Origin: Bacteriovoracaceae bacterium
GTDB taxonomy: Bacteria > Bdellovibrionota > Bacteriovoracia > Bacteriovoracales > Bacteriovoracaceae
DNA: 64,000 bases
Reading direction: 5' to 3'
NCBI GenBank assembly: GCA_024711325.1
Contig: JANJTC010000005.1
Coordinates: forward strand, 992,001-1,056,000
Below are positions 42,034 to 50,011 of the stretch, piece after piece. Made by a program: the position numbers and the translations under genes. The notes under the pieces were generated by a model that saw nothing but the letters and a program-made list of their open reading frames with translations, did not search any database and was not told where the DNA came from. Each line of letters opens with the position of its first letter. The stretch's first letter is position 1.

Positions 42034-43659
42034 TTATCCCCGCATCTTCCACAGTAGTTGGGACAGATAAGGACGTCTGGTCTCACCGGTGGCAACCATG
42101 AGAAGTTTGGTGATTTTTAGGTTCTCAGCATCGGTGAAAAGCAGAATCAGAAGTTCTTGAATATAATTGGTATTTAAGGTCACATAATTATCGGTACCAA
42201 CTCCTAATTTAAGTCCCTTCTTTTCCCACCACGAAAACGGGTGGTCTTTATAGTCTTCAAAGCTATCAGTGAGTTTATTATTTGATGATGGCAGAGCGAT
42301 TAAACTCACACCCTTATTGATCATGCGGTTTAAGACATCATGCTGATAGTGTTCCACTTCACGGGCCGTATGAAATTTAACTTTTACAAATTCGCGTTTC
42401 TCTTTTTCATCCAGCAAAATGCCATTAAAAAGCTTATCACGAATACCGGTATATTCTCTCCAGTCCATATCCATGAGCTCTTTCCAGTCACTGGAATTTT
42501 CTTTGATTTTACCACCGCGCTCATTATCGATCACAAGCCTTCGGTAAAGTGAATGGAAGTAGAAGTTGGGATTAATTCCAAGCGAGAGGCCATGCTCAAG
42601 TGTGTCGATGTGCCAGATATTGAGAGCGTTATCAACTGCCTGAACACCCTTTTTTAATGTATGCCAGGTTTCACCATGGTGGGAGCGGATTTTAAAACCT
42701 TTGAAGTGAAGTTTTCTAAACCCTTGCTGCATTTCCGCAAAGTGACCTTTACGGTAAAGATCTCTTTCAGAACCAACTGTATCCACTTCAGAGAGGTGAG
42801 GAATGAGGAATGGGTGTTTATCCAGAAGTTCCAGAATCACATCTACCTGATGCAAGAAATGATCTTTCTTGGTGGGAAAATTAGCGGCATCAAAGAAGTT
42901 CGCCTCTTTCCTGAAACAAGGGGAGAGTACGAATTCAAATTCCGGATGTTCTTTTTTAAATTTCATGTAGCCGTTGTACAGACCAAGGACAACGTCTTCT
43001 TCGGTTAAATTTTCAAGCCCAGGAATTTGTTCATCTGCACTCTGATTGGCCCGCGAAAGAGTAAACTTTAAACGAATCATACCCACATTGAACTTATGAT
43101 AAAGCTCAGAGGCCATGTGGTAGGCAGCCGCTTCATGCATTTCTTTGGTTGTGAGAATAAGTTTGGGAAGCAGGAGAATTTTTAAATAACGGTCAAAAAA
43201 TTCATCTTCTTTCAATCTCACCAGACGATCAACGTCATCAACTGTCTCGATATTTTCTGCCGTACCCTCACCGTAGACCTTATTGATGATGTCGTAATAG
43301 ACTTCTTTCTTGGGACCTTTTAGGAGTTTCATCAAATGCGGATGAATGAATTCAGCTGAAAGTGAACCGGTTAAATGAATGTGTTCTTCAATATAAGGCT
43401 TAGGAAAGCTCTTAAAAAAATTAAACAGCGCCGTGGCCACTGGATGAGTGAGCAATGTTTTAATTTCAATTTCATTGGACTGAAAATCATTAATAAGCCG
43501 TCTGAATTCCTGAAGAGATTTTTTGATTAAAGGATGATCATCCTTGGCCTCTCCCATAACCGCTAGCTCCAACGTATCTGCGAGGGATATTCCATTGGTT
43601 TCAGAAATAATTTTGATGAGGTGATCTGTCAGTAGATCAATCTTACTGGACTTGGACAT
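42034..43659 (-). CDS. Adenosine deaminase-family protein, long form
   Basis: 541 residues against about 340 for ordinary adenosine deaminase, with an N-terminal extension of about 100 residues before the metal site. TIM-barrel amidohydrolase motifs in order: HIHLTGSLSAEFI (two zinc His), FKIRSHHGETW (His and catalytic Glu), IDTLEHGLSLG (His) and LKLGVGTDNYVTLNT (zinc Asp). The canonical SLNTDDP has a second Asp that contacts the purine; here it is Asn, so the substrate may not be plain adenosine. Possible roles are purine salvage or modified nucleoside deamination. It is a single-gene unit, convergent with the acyltransferase fusion. Confidence 0.85.
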   Translation of the reverse strand: MSKSSKIDLLTDHLIKIISETNGISLADTLELAVMGEAKDDHPLIKKSLQEFRRLINDFQSNEIEIKTLLTHPVATALFNFFKSFPKPYIEEHIHLTGSLSAEFIHPHLMKLLKGPKKEVYYDIINKVYGEGTAENIETVDDVDRLVRLKEDEFFDRYLKILLLPKLILTTKEMHEAAAYHMASELYHKFNVGMIRLKFTLSRANQSADEQIPGLENLTEEDVVLGLYNGYMKFKKEHPEFEFVLSPCFRKEANFFDAANFPTKKDHFLHQVDVILELLDKHPFLIPHLSEVDTVGSERDLYRKGHFAEMQQGFRKLHFKGFKIRSHHGETWHTLKKGVQAVDNALNIWHIDTLEHGLSLGINPNFYFHSLYRRLVIDNERGGKIKENSSDWKELMDMDWREYTGIRDKLFNGILLDEKEKREFVKVKFHTAREVEHYQHDVLNRMINKGVSLIALPSSNNKLTDSFEDYKDHPFSWWEKKGLKLGVGTDNYVTLNTNYIQELLILLFTDAENLKITKLLMVATGETRRPYLSQLLWKMRG

Positions 43660-43703
43660 ACTTCTACCTTTAAAGCATTTATCGGCTTATGAAAAGGTAA
43701 AGG

Positions 43704-44168
43704 TTAGAGACTGACCTCTGTAGTCGGATCTTCACACATACTGGCAGGTTTAATTTTATAGGCCGGAGTGCACTGAGTGATCCACTGACCATCTTTAAAG
43801 TGAGCAAAGCCAAAGGTCCAGGTGATTTTTTTGGTTTCACGAGTGATGACCACTTCATGGGAATAAAGATCTGGGGCGACTCCATCAACGGCGAAGCACC
43901 AGCCATAGGCCCTCATTTCTGTAGCTGAGATGATTTCCATCGCAGCATTACCCACTGGTGTTCCGAAAACGGAAGCGATGCCTTCGGCCGAGCCTAAAAA
44001 AGGTATTCCAAATTTTGTGAGGGTCGAAGCAGTAAGTTCACCCACGTTCTGATACACATCTTCCACCTGTGCTCGCATGATGAATTCTTCTGAGCAGGGA
44101 CCAGTGAAAGTGAGTTCAATGGCCAAGGCATTTAGTGAAAAGAGTAGAGTTATTAAAAGTGTTTTCAT
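43704..44168 (-). CDS. Secreted protein, possibly DUF4430-like
   Basis: 154 residues with a signal peptide (MKTLLITLLFSLNALA, then IELTFTGPC). The segment TEMRAYGWCFAVDGVAPDLY followed by ITWTFGFAHFKDGQW recalls the DUF4430 fold, in which YGWC...DG and I.WxFxxxHY are the core. The identification is tentative. Four cysteines in the mature part (GPCSEE, YGWCFA, TQCTP, SMCEDP) suggest disulfides. The gene overlaps the preceding isomerase gene by four bases (ATGA), so the two are co-expressed. No binding partner is evident. Confidence 0.7.
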   Translation of the reverse strand: MKTLLITLLFSLNALAIELTFTGPCSEEFIMRAQVEDVYQNVGELTASTLTKFGIPFLGSAEGIASVFGTPVGNAAMEIISATEMRAYGWCFAVDGVAPDLYSHEVVITRETKKITWTFGFAHFKDGQWITQCTPAYKIKPASMCEDPTTEVSL

Positions 44169-44821
44169 AATGATTGTGCCGCCGCCCGAGGAGTACTTGC
44201 CAGAAGATTTTCAAGCTTAGTCCGGTCGAGCTTATCGTTTCCTTGTACATAGTTTTTTAAGTCATTCAGTGAATCTTGTCCCCAAAAGAGCTCATCATCC
44301 ACCACAAATGTCGGAACACCAAAGGCACCTTTAGTGATGGCCTCTTGAATGTTACTTTTAAGTTCCACCTTGGCCTCTTTAGTGAAACTTCTTTCATAAA
44401 GATCATCTGCCGGAAGATCATTTTCTCTTAAGGCCTGTAAGAGTTCATCCGGTTCTCCCATATCAATCCGCTGCTGCCAACCGGCTTTCCACAGAGTTTC
44501 AATCACTCGTTCCTGATTTTCCCCGGCCACATCTTTAAGGGCCAGGCGAAGAGCGTAGAGTGAATTAAAAGGATGGGTTTTCGGCGTGGTAAATTCCACA
44601 TTCTGAACGGCAGCATAGCGAAGACACTGCTTTAACAAAAACTCTCTCTTAGGAGTCACCTCACCTGGGCCTTTAATCTGCCAGTGATTTAAAATTGGAC
44701 CGAGGGCCACTGGTTTAAAATTAACTTTGAGATTTAATTCATGGGCAAGCGGCTTCAGTTTGAGCCAGGCAAAATAAGAAAATGGAGATAAAAAATCGAA
44801 GTAAAAGTTTAACTCTTTCAT
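44165..44821 (-). CDS. 2-hydroxychromene-2-carboxylate isomerase / kappa-GST family protein (DsbA fold)
   Basis: 218 residues. Thioredoxin-fold protein with a helical insertion. The active-site Ser lies in LNFYFDFLSPFSYFAWLKL (SPFSY), the glutathione-binding region is FGVPTFVVDDELFWGQDSL and HPFNSLYALRLAL is typical of the family. In aromatic degradation this family isomerises 2-hydroxychromene-2-carboxylate using glutathione; outside such pathways the substrate is unknown. No naphthalene or aromatic catabolism genes are near, so a general glutathione-linked role is more likely. The downstream secreted protein overlaps its stop. Confidence 0.86.
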   Translation of the reverse strand: MKELNFYFDFLSPFSYFAWLKLKPLAHELNLKVNFKPVALGPILNHWQIKGPGEVTPKREFLLKQCLRYAAVQNVEFTTPKTHPFNSLYALRLALKDVAGENQERVIETLWKAGWQQRIDMGEPDELLQALRENDLPADDLYERSFTKEAKVELKSNIQEAITKGAFGVPTFVVDDELFWGQDSLNDLKNYVQGNDKLDRTKLENLLASTPRAAAQSL

Positions 44822-44873
44822 AGGCTTAGGAGAATGCCTTGAGAAAAGCCGATCTGTCCACTCAACATTTTTC

Positions 44874-44902
44874 TTGCAAAAAATTTAAAGTCTGACTAGA
44901 AT
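44874..44902 (+). promoter_or_regulatory. Strong sigma-70 type promoter for the lipoprotein gene at 44999
   Basis: TTGCAA (44874-44879), a 17-base spacer, then TAGAAT (44897-44902). It leaves a leader of about 90 bases before the start codon at 44999. Confidence 0.6.
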
Positions 44903-44998
44903 AACGCATCGAATTATTCCGATATTAATCCTGCGGTTGCACGTATATTTCAAGTTGGACGTTTGTTGAAGAGCCGGGTTGTTATCATCTAAGAGACT

Positions 44999-45799
44999 AT
45001 GTCTCGTTTGGGTAGACTCATGAAAAATTTCCTTTCTCGCACAATCACTATCGTGATGCTGTCTCTCTTTGCCATCTCTTGTGGATCTTCTGGTACTTCC
45101 AACGTCTTAAACGGTATTAAAGTTGAAACTCAGACCATCAATGAAGATGTCTGGATGTCATTTACTTCTGACATCAACCTCGGTGCGATGAGCTTTGCAT
45201 CGATCTCGGTTCCTATCCTTCACCCACGTGGCCAAACTCCAGTCGGTCAACTTGAACTGATCTCAGGTCTTGCCGGTGTGAACCAATTAAAAATCTCCGT
45301 GAATATCTCTGAAATGACCGATGTTCAAACCACTCAAGCTGTTCTTCCTAATGGAAACATGATCCCACTTATTGCTAACAACCAAACCATTGCGGTGAGT
45401 GTTGGTAACGGTGCTCGTATATATTTAACTCTCTCTGAAAATGTAACTGCTATTGGTGTGGCCGTTCCCATCAGTGCCTTTGATAGTCTTGGTCAATCAC
45501 TTCCGGGTCTTAACTTTTTCCCAATCGTTAACCAGGGTGACATCACTGCTACTGCCGGTATCTTCACAGGTGCTCCTGGCAAAAACGGTATCGCTGTCGT
45601 AGCTGACCTATCAAGAGTTGTGAATCTTGGAAAACTTATGCCGTCACAAGCGAGTACTTTCGCTCTTCAAGCTGAAGAAGTGCAAGACGCTGTTAAACTT
45701 GATTACCGCTCTCACTCAGGATCAAGATCACAGAAAGCTAAACTTGATCGCATGATCTACAAACTTCATTCGAAGAGAGCTGTCTTAAGAATGAGATAG
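44999..45799 (+). CDS. Predicted lipoprotein of unknown function, probably highly expressed
   Basis: 266 residues. Positive N-terminus, hydrophobic stretch (TITIVMLSLFAIS) and a cysteine (CGSSGTSN) that could be lipidated, though the lipobox (AISC) is weak; ATG 44999 (AAGAG) or ATG 45020 could be the start. The mature part is beta-rich with many Asn, Thr and Ile, and ends with a very basic tail (RSHSGSRSQKAKLDRMIYKL). Codons are mainly GGT, CGT, CTT, ATC and AAC, as in ribosomal genes. Together with a near-consensus promoter and a long-stem terminator this suggests abundant product. No family recognised. The basic tail might contact peptidoglycan or nucleic acid, but that is a guess. Confidence 0.75.
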   Translation: MSRLGRLMKNFLSRTITIVMLSLFAISCGSSGTSNVLNGIKVETQTINEDVWMSFTSDINLGAMSFASISVPILHPRGQTPVGQLELISGLAGVNQLKISVNISEMTDVQTTQAVLPNGNMIPLIANNQTIAVSVGNGARIYLTLSENVTAIGVAVPISAFDSLGQSLPGLNFFPIVNQGDITATAGIFTGAPGKNGIAVVADLSRVVNLGKLMPSQASTFALQAEEVQDAVKLDYRSHSGSRSQKAKLDRMIYKLHSKRAVLRMR

Positions 45800-45830
45800 T
45801 CATTAGAAGTTTAAGGATGAACTAGAAAAA

Positions 45831-45865
45831 GACCCCTGGGTATGGATGCTTAGGGGTCTTTTTTT
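45831..45865. terminator. Bidirectional intrinsic terminator between the lipoprotein and HNH genes
   Basis: GACCCCT (45831-45837) pairs with AGGGGTC (45852-45858), flanked by five A before and eight T after. It serves both convergent genes. Confidence 0.88.
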
Positions 45866-46689
45866 TATAGCCGCGAAGTGATTCTTTGACGTTGATTACA
45901 ATTTCTGCAAAGCATCCGTAGATTCTCCTCGGTAGATTTACCTCCCAGCGCAAACGGTTTTATATGGTCGAACTCGAGGGCATTTTTTGAACCGCATTTT
46001 TGGCAAATTTTATCTCTGAGGTAGACAGCTTTTTTGATATTGGCAGTGATGTAGCGAGGGTTGGAGGAGGAGGTTATTTGTTTGGATTTTGTTTTGAATT
46101 TTTTAGAAGTAAGTTCTTCAATGGCCATATCAAAAATTGAATTAAAGATTTCTTCTCTGCTTCTTTTTTTGTGTGCCATGAGATATCTAATTTGTTCAAA
46201 CTTATTATAGGTTGCTTCACAAAATTCAAGATGAAGTGAGTACATTCTTTCTGTCGGTTGAATGGATAACGAAGCGGGCCCAATAACATCTTCCAAAGTC
46301 TTCTCACAGGTTTTGCTGGAAGTGTTTTCAATACTGGCCAGGATTTCCTTTTTGAATCCTGTATCCGTAATTCCTTCTTGTTTAAATGTATTTGCAGCTT
46401 TTCCCAGATTGGTAAGAGTTAGTTCTCCACTTTCTAACTTACTTTCTATTTCAGGAATTTCCTGAAGAAGTTTCATTGCAGTAATTCTTCTGGAAGCTGA
46501 AGCTTCTGAGAAATGCAGTTCCTGAACGATATAGCAGAAAAGAGATGTGTAACCTAATTCAGTAAAGAGTCTTCTCGTATTAATCTCTCTGAGGTGAACT
46601 ATAAGGCTTGTTGTGATTGAACGATACTCTTGAGCAAGATGTTTTGTGTCTTGAAGTAGCGCCTTGTCGGTAAGATATTTTAGATTCAT
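45865..46689 (-). CDS. HNH endonuclease with DUF222-like N-terminal domain
   Basis: 274 residues. The N-terminal 180 residues are helical, of the kind seen in free-standing HNH nucleases (LYTDKALL-like start, ELHFSEASASRRITAMKLLQ). The C-terminal HNH domain is complete: RDKICQKCGSKNALEFDHIK (CxxC zinc pair and the His), FALGGKSTEENLRMLCRNCN (Asn and second CxxC). It probably cuts double-stranded DNA; such genes are numerous in Bdellovibrio relatives, where prey-DNA digestion has been proposed. The stop codon overlaps the terminator. There is no signal peptide, so export would need another route. Confidence 0.85.
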   Translation of the reverse strand: MNLKYLTDKALLQDTKHLAQEYRSITTSLIVHLREINTRRLFTELGYTSLFCYIVQELHFSEASASRRITAMKLLQEIPEIESKLESGELTLTNLGKAANTFKQEGITDTGFKKEILASIENTSSKTCEKTLEDVIGPASLSIQPTERMYSLHLEFCEATYNKFEQIRYLMAHKKRSREEIFNSIFDMAIEELTSKKFKTKSKQITSSSNPRYITANIKKAVYLRDKICQKCGSKNALEFDHIKPFALGGKSTEENLRMLCRNCNQRQRITSRL

Positions 46690-46795
46690 GCTCTTAGAAA
46701 TAGCATGAGGGCGTTTGGAATTTAATTTTGAAATGAAGAGAGAAAGAGATTACTTCTTTAATGAATAACGCATTGTCGCTTCCACCAGTGGAACC

Positions 46796-46826
46796 GCAAA
46801 AAAAAAGCCCCGGTCGAAACCGGGGC
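46796..46826 (-). terminator. Intrinsic terminator after rpsU
   Basis: On the minus strand GCCCCGGT, loop TTCG, ACCGGGGC (plus coordinates 46807-46826), then a run of nine or more T. It lies 11 bases past the rpsU stop. Confidence 0.92.
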
Positions 46827-46837
46827 CTTGAGAACAT

Positions 46838-47083
46838 TTAGATTTTTTTAGAAGTACGTCCGCCAGCTTTAGCGTTGGTTTTCTTTCTACGTTTTTCAGC
46901 GGCTTCCATTTTTTCTACGCGCTTGATTGATGGCTTTTGGTAATACTCGCGAGCGCGGTATTCTTTCACGATCCCATAAGCATCACAAAGTCGTTTGAAT
47001 TTTTTGAGGGCGCGTTCGACGGCAAAACCATCAGTGATATCAATACGAATTTTGTCTTTTGGGTCTCTTTTCTCGTGGGCCAT
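46838..47083 (-). CDS. rpsU: 30S ribosomal protein S21
   Basis: 81 residues from ATG 47083, preceded by GAGGATGC. Clear S21: IDITDGFAVERALKKFKRLC followed by YRAREYYQKPSIKRVEKMEA, ending in a very basic tail (KKTNAKAGGRTSKKI). S21 helps the 30S subunit pair with mRNA Shine-Dalgarno sequences. Upstream sequence would allow an extended N-terminus from a non-ATG codon but the ribosome site fixes the ATG. Single gene with a strong terminator. Confidence 0.95.
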   Translation of the reverse strand: MAHEKRDPKDKIRIDITDGFAVERALKKFKRLCDAYGIVKEYRAREYYQKPSIKRVEKMEAAEKRRKKTNAKAGGRTSKKI

Positions 47084-47183
47084 GCATCCTCGCTGTAAAT
47101 GAAGTCGTTGTTTTCTGTTCGGTAAAAATAGCATAACACCTTAAAAAGGCCAGATTTTCGTTTTATGCTGTGTTTAAGAATTC

Positions 47184-48125
47184 CTAAATCCTTAAGGTTG
47201 CCAGAAATGGGTAATGGTCGGACGGGAGAATGTTCTTTTGTTCCATGCGTTTAGGTACGGGTAAAGGAGAGCCTAACAGGTTCTTATACCGGGGGAAATA
47301 GCACTCCGTGGGGTCCAGAAGGTGAGCGAAGTCCTCGGAAATAAAGAGATAATCGATTTGTTGCACGAAACGGTTCCCGCCCCGGTTGAAGTAAATGTAG
47401 CTGAATCGGTCTTCTTCCGGGATTCCGGCCAGGAAAGCTATATCCTTCAGATTGGTCAGTTCATAAATCGGCCTAAATTCTTCCTCGGTGTCTTTTTCGC
47501 CAGCATGCCCATTCATGTCCCCGCCAATTAAAATGGGGGTGTGGGGGAATTGGGCGCTCAGATCCTGATAAATATGAACCAGACCCTTCACTTCCAGGAC
47601 CCGGCGGGTGCGGCCTTCGAAGTCGGCGCGCTTTAAGTCCAGTTTGGATTTGATGTGAACCAAAAGCAGGATCATTTTCATTTCTCCGTTTTCTTTAAGA
47701 TCCAAACGAAGAACATCTCGGGAGAATCTCTTGGCGGGATAAGGAAGCGGGAAATTTATATGGGAGTGAATATCAATCTCATAAGGAAGAGTTTTTTTCA
47801 CGAGGTAGCCCAAGTCAATTCCACGGTCAGAATTTGAGGGCAGTGAGAAGGAGAGGTACTCATCGTTTAAAACATATTTGGCAAAATTTGAAAGGGATTC
47901 AGGGCCACCCACTTCAGTCATCATCACTATATCGGCCTGGGCATCCTGAATGGTACTGGCGAGTATCTGACACTTTTCTTTGGATTTATTTGAGAAGAGC
48001 GATGAACTCATGAGCTGCCACTTGATTTCCGTGAGTTCAGTCACAGGCACGGCCTCATGGTTATGTTTATCCATGAAAAGAAAGAGATCCTGGGCATTTA
48101 AGACCATGACTTTTAAATTATCCAT
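47184..48125 (-). CDS. Endonuclease/exonuclease/phosphatase (EEP) family protein
   Basis: 313 residues. The EEP fold shared by DNase I, AP endonucleases and inositol-phosphatases: VMVLNAQDLFLFMDKH (Asn), DIVMMTEVGGPESLSNF (catalytic Glu), LVHIKSKLDLKR (His), LIGGDMNGHAG (Asp-x-Asn) and SDHYPFLATLRI (Asp-His at the end). No signal peptide. Substrate unknown; it could be a nuclease or a phosphodiesterase. It is divergent from the outer-membrane-like gene at 48146, with a gap of only 20 bases, so their promoters must overlap or lie in each other's coding regions. Confidence 0.88.
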   Translation of the reverse strand: MDNLKVMVLNAQDLFLFMDKHNHEAVPVTELTEIKWQLMSSSLFSNKSKEKCQILASTIQDAQADIVMMTEVGGPESLSNFAKYVLNDEYLSFSLPSNSDRGIDLGYLVKKTLPYEIDIHSHINFPLPYPAKRFSRDVLRLDLKENGEMKMILLLVHIKSKLDLKRADFEGRTRRVLEVKGLVHIYQDLSAQFPHTPILIGGDMNGHAGEKDTEEEFRPIYELTNLKDIAFLAGIPEEDRFSYIYFNRGGNRFVQQIDYLFISEDFAHLLDPTECYFPRYKNLLGSPLPVPKRMEQKNILPSDHYPFLATLRI

Positions 48126-48145
48126 ACGACTATTAGAATATAGCT

Positions 48146-48712
48146 ATGAAAGCGATCAAACAATTCTTCATTCCTGTTATTAGTTTAGTCTTAGCTCATG
48201 AAGCTTTTGCTGCAGGCGAGGCCAAATTTACTTTTGAACCTTTATACGGAATTGAGACAAGATTAGTCAGATATCCGGAGCCGGCCCGTTATGTCACCAG
48301 TGCCACTTACGGAGCACGTCTTCTTTATGGAACGACACTTTTATCCGGAGAAGCTGAATACACCACCGCCAAGTCTAGAAAAGATTATCCGTCCCAAGAC
48401 CAGGAAGTGGAAGATACCGTTGAGCGTGCAAGTCTGGGCCTTCGAACCACTTTTCCGGTTCATAAATTTGTGGGTGCTTATTTTCGTGCCGGAGGACGGG
48501 CCAGTCAGGGAGAGACCACTATCACAACTGCTGGAGTTTCAGAAACCAAGGATAATCCTCTGCGGGTTGATCCGTATGCAGGAGCGGGGATACAAGTCGC
48601 TTTTCATTCAAATCTCGCCATCAATGCCGGAGCGACCATGATCCGGAACGCAGAAAATAAGTACGATGCTCAATACACACTTAGTCTTTCCGCGCGCTTC
48701 GGTAACAGGTAA
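48146..48712 (+). CDS. Predicted outer-membrane beta-barrel protein
   Basis: 188 residues. Signal peptide (FFIPVISLVLAHEAFA, then AGEAKF) and a body of alternating short strands rich in Tyr, Thr and Arg (YGIETRLVRYPEPARYVTSA; TYGARLLYGTTLLSGEAEYT), ending with an aromatic-containing ARFGNR strand: the OmpA/OmpX-like barrel pattern. About eight strands would fit. The exact family is not recognised. The next gene (TatT-like) begins 33 bases on, same direction, so the two may be co-transcribed. Confidence 0.72.
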   Translation: MKAIKQFFIPVISLVLAHEAFAAGEAKFTFEPLYGIETRLVRYPEPARYVTSATYGARLLYGTTLLSGEAEYTTAKSRKDYPSQDQEVEDTVERASLGLRTTFPVHKFVGAYFRAGGRASQGETTITTAGVSETKDNPLRVDPYAGAGIQVAFHSNLAINAGATMIRNAENKYDAQYTLSLSARFGNR

Positions 48713-48745
48713 TCTATTAGGCATTAAGTCTTTCAAAGGATGATT

Positions 48746-49573
48746 ATGCTTAAGATGTTTCTCACTTTTAGCCTTCTGTTAAACTTCTCAAATGCTCTGG
48801 CCCAAAAAGATTTTAATCCGGCCGAGGCCAAGGTCATGAAGGCCGAGGCGACTCGTCTGTGGCAAAAACGTGATGATCAACAGAGCCTGGAAGAGTCTCT
48901 TTCAAAATTTGAACATGTGCTTTCAGCCGAACCAAACAATCTGGAAGTCCTGACCTATTTAACTCGAGGTTATTTTACTCTGGCCGAACTTCACCTCACA
49001 AATGAGGACCTTAAAAAAAGAAATTTTGAAAAGGCCCGCACTTTTGGTGAAATGGGTATGGCCCTTAATCCTGATTATAAGAAGCTCGCCGATAAAGAGA
49101 TTGAAGAGGCGATTGAAAAGCTAACGGCCAGGGAAGTTCCTATTCTATTTTGGACAGCGGCTTCTTTAGGCAAGTGGGCCCGCTTGAACGGAATCATGTC
49201 CTCCTTAAAATATAAAGGGCAGATTCTCGCAATGATCAAACAGGTGGAAAAACTTAAGCCTGATTTTTATTATGGAGCTGTTCCACGTTATTGGGGTGGC
49301 TTCTATGCAGTCGCTCCTTCAATTGCCGGAGGAGACATGAAAAAGAGTAAAAAGAAATTCCAGCAGGCCATGACCGTGGCGCCTGAATATCTGGGAACTA
49401 AAGTTCTCTACGCTGAACTTTATCTGGTGAAAAAAGAAGATAAAAAAGAATTTAAAAAGCAGTTGAGTGAAGTGTTAATTGCACCAAACGGTCCACAGGA
49501 AATCGTTCCAGAGAATCTACTTGAGAAGAAGAAAGCAGAAAAGCTTCTTGAGAAGGCAGATGAACTTTTCTAA
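48746..49573 (+). CDS. TRAP-transporter T-component (TatT) family protein
   Basis: 275 residues from ATG 48746 (AAAGGA 5 bases upstream). Signal peptide (MFLTFSLLLNFSNALA, then QKDFN), then helical TPR-like repeats: LEESLSKFEHVLSAEPNNLE and ARTFGEMGMALNPDYKKLAD. The family hallmarks are FWTAASLGKWARLNGIMSSL, YYGAVPRYWGGFYAVAPSIA and FQQAMTVAPEYLGTKVLYAE. Tp0956 TatT of Treponema is the studied member and pairs with a TRAP substrate-binding protein; no TRAP permease is near here, so the ligand is unknown. Ends right against a 34-residue antisense frame. Confidence 0.85.
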   Translation: MLKMFLTFSLLLNFSNALAQKDFNPAEAKVMKAEATRLWQKRDDQQSLEESLSKFEHVLSAEPNNLEVLTYLTRGYFTLAELHLTNEDLKKRNFEKARTFGEMGMALNPDYKKLADKEIEEAIEKLTAREVPILFWTAASLGKWARLNGIMSSLKYKGQILAMIKQVEKLKPDFYYGAVPRYWGGFYAVAPSIAGGDMKKSKKKFQQAMTVAPEYLGTKVLYAELYLVKKEDKKEFKKQLSEVLIAPNGPQEIVPENLLEKKKAEKLLEKADELF

Positions 49574-49678
49574 TTACATAAACAGATTAAACGGAAGGGC
49601 CACCGCGAATGCTACGGCAAGAACGATGGCCGTTCCAACCAAAATAGTCCCAAGAGTCTTATTCAAAAAATTTCCCAT
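49574..49678 (-). CDS. Small membrane protein (34 aa)
   Basis: A frame of 34 residues starting ATG 49678, with AGGAG about 7 bases upstream (CAGGAGAATATT). The sequence is a short polar start (MGNFLNKT) and one hydrophobic helix (LGTILVGTAIVLAVAFAVAL), ending PFNLFM. Its stop abuts the TatT-like gene stop. The strong ribosome site and the clean membrane helix are the evidence; no homologue is known to me. It could be a stand-alone small protein or part of the rhodanese/cysE operon read in the same direction from 50806. Confidence 0.55.
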   Translation of the reverse strand: MGNFLNKTLGTILVGTAIVLAVAFAVALPFNLFM

Positions 49679-49698
49679 AATATTCTCCTGTTCCTAGT

Positions 49699-50010
49699 TT
49701 AATAGCGGGCAACGTTTGGGTCAATCTCAAGTGACCAGGCATCTATTCCACCCCTCAAAGAAAGAGCGTCATGCCCATGGAACTTGAGGAATTGAGTTGC
49801 GTAGAGACTTCTGACGCCATGATGACAATAAACAATCAAGGGCAACTTATCGTGAGGTAGCTCCTGATATCGGGTTTCCAGCTCGTGCAGAGGAATGTGG
49901 ATACCACCCAGATTCACCTTTTCGCGCTCATCATCCCGGCGAACGTCTAAAAAGTGAAAGGGTTTCTTCTCTTCAATCCACTTGGCAATTTTTTTATTAT
50001 CGATTTCCAT
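49699..50010 (-). CDS. Rhodanese-domain protein (single domain)
   Basis: 103 residues from ATG 50010, with AGGA 7 bases upstream. One rhodanese domain: FHFLDVRRDDEREKVNLGG, HIPLHELETRYQELPHDKLP and the active-site Cys in LIVYCHHGVRSLYATQFL. It moves sulfane sulfur or acts as a phosphatase-like fold; the cysteine carries the persulfide. It begins one base after the cysE stop, so it belongs to a sulfur-assimilation operon with cysE and lies near the divergent cysteine synthase. That context suggests handling cysteine-derived sulfur. Confidence 0.88.
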   Translation of the reverse strand: MEIDNKKIAKWIEEKKPFHFLDVRRDDEREKVNLGGIHIPLHELETRYQELPHDKLPLIVYCHHGVRSLYATQFLKFHGHDALSLRGGIDAWSLEIDPNVARY

Positions 50011-50011
50011 T

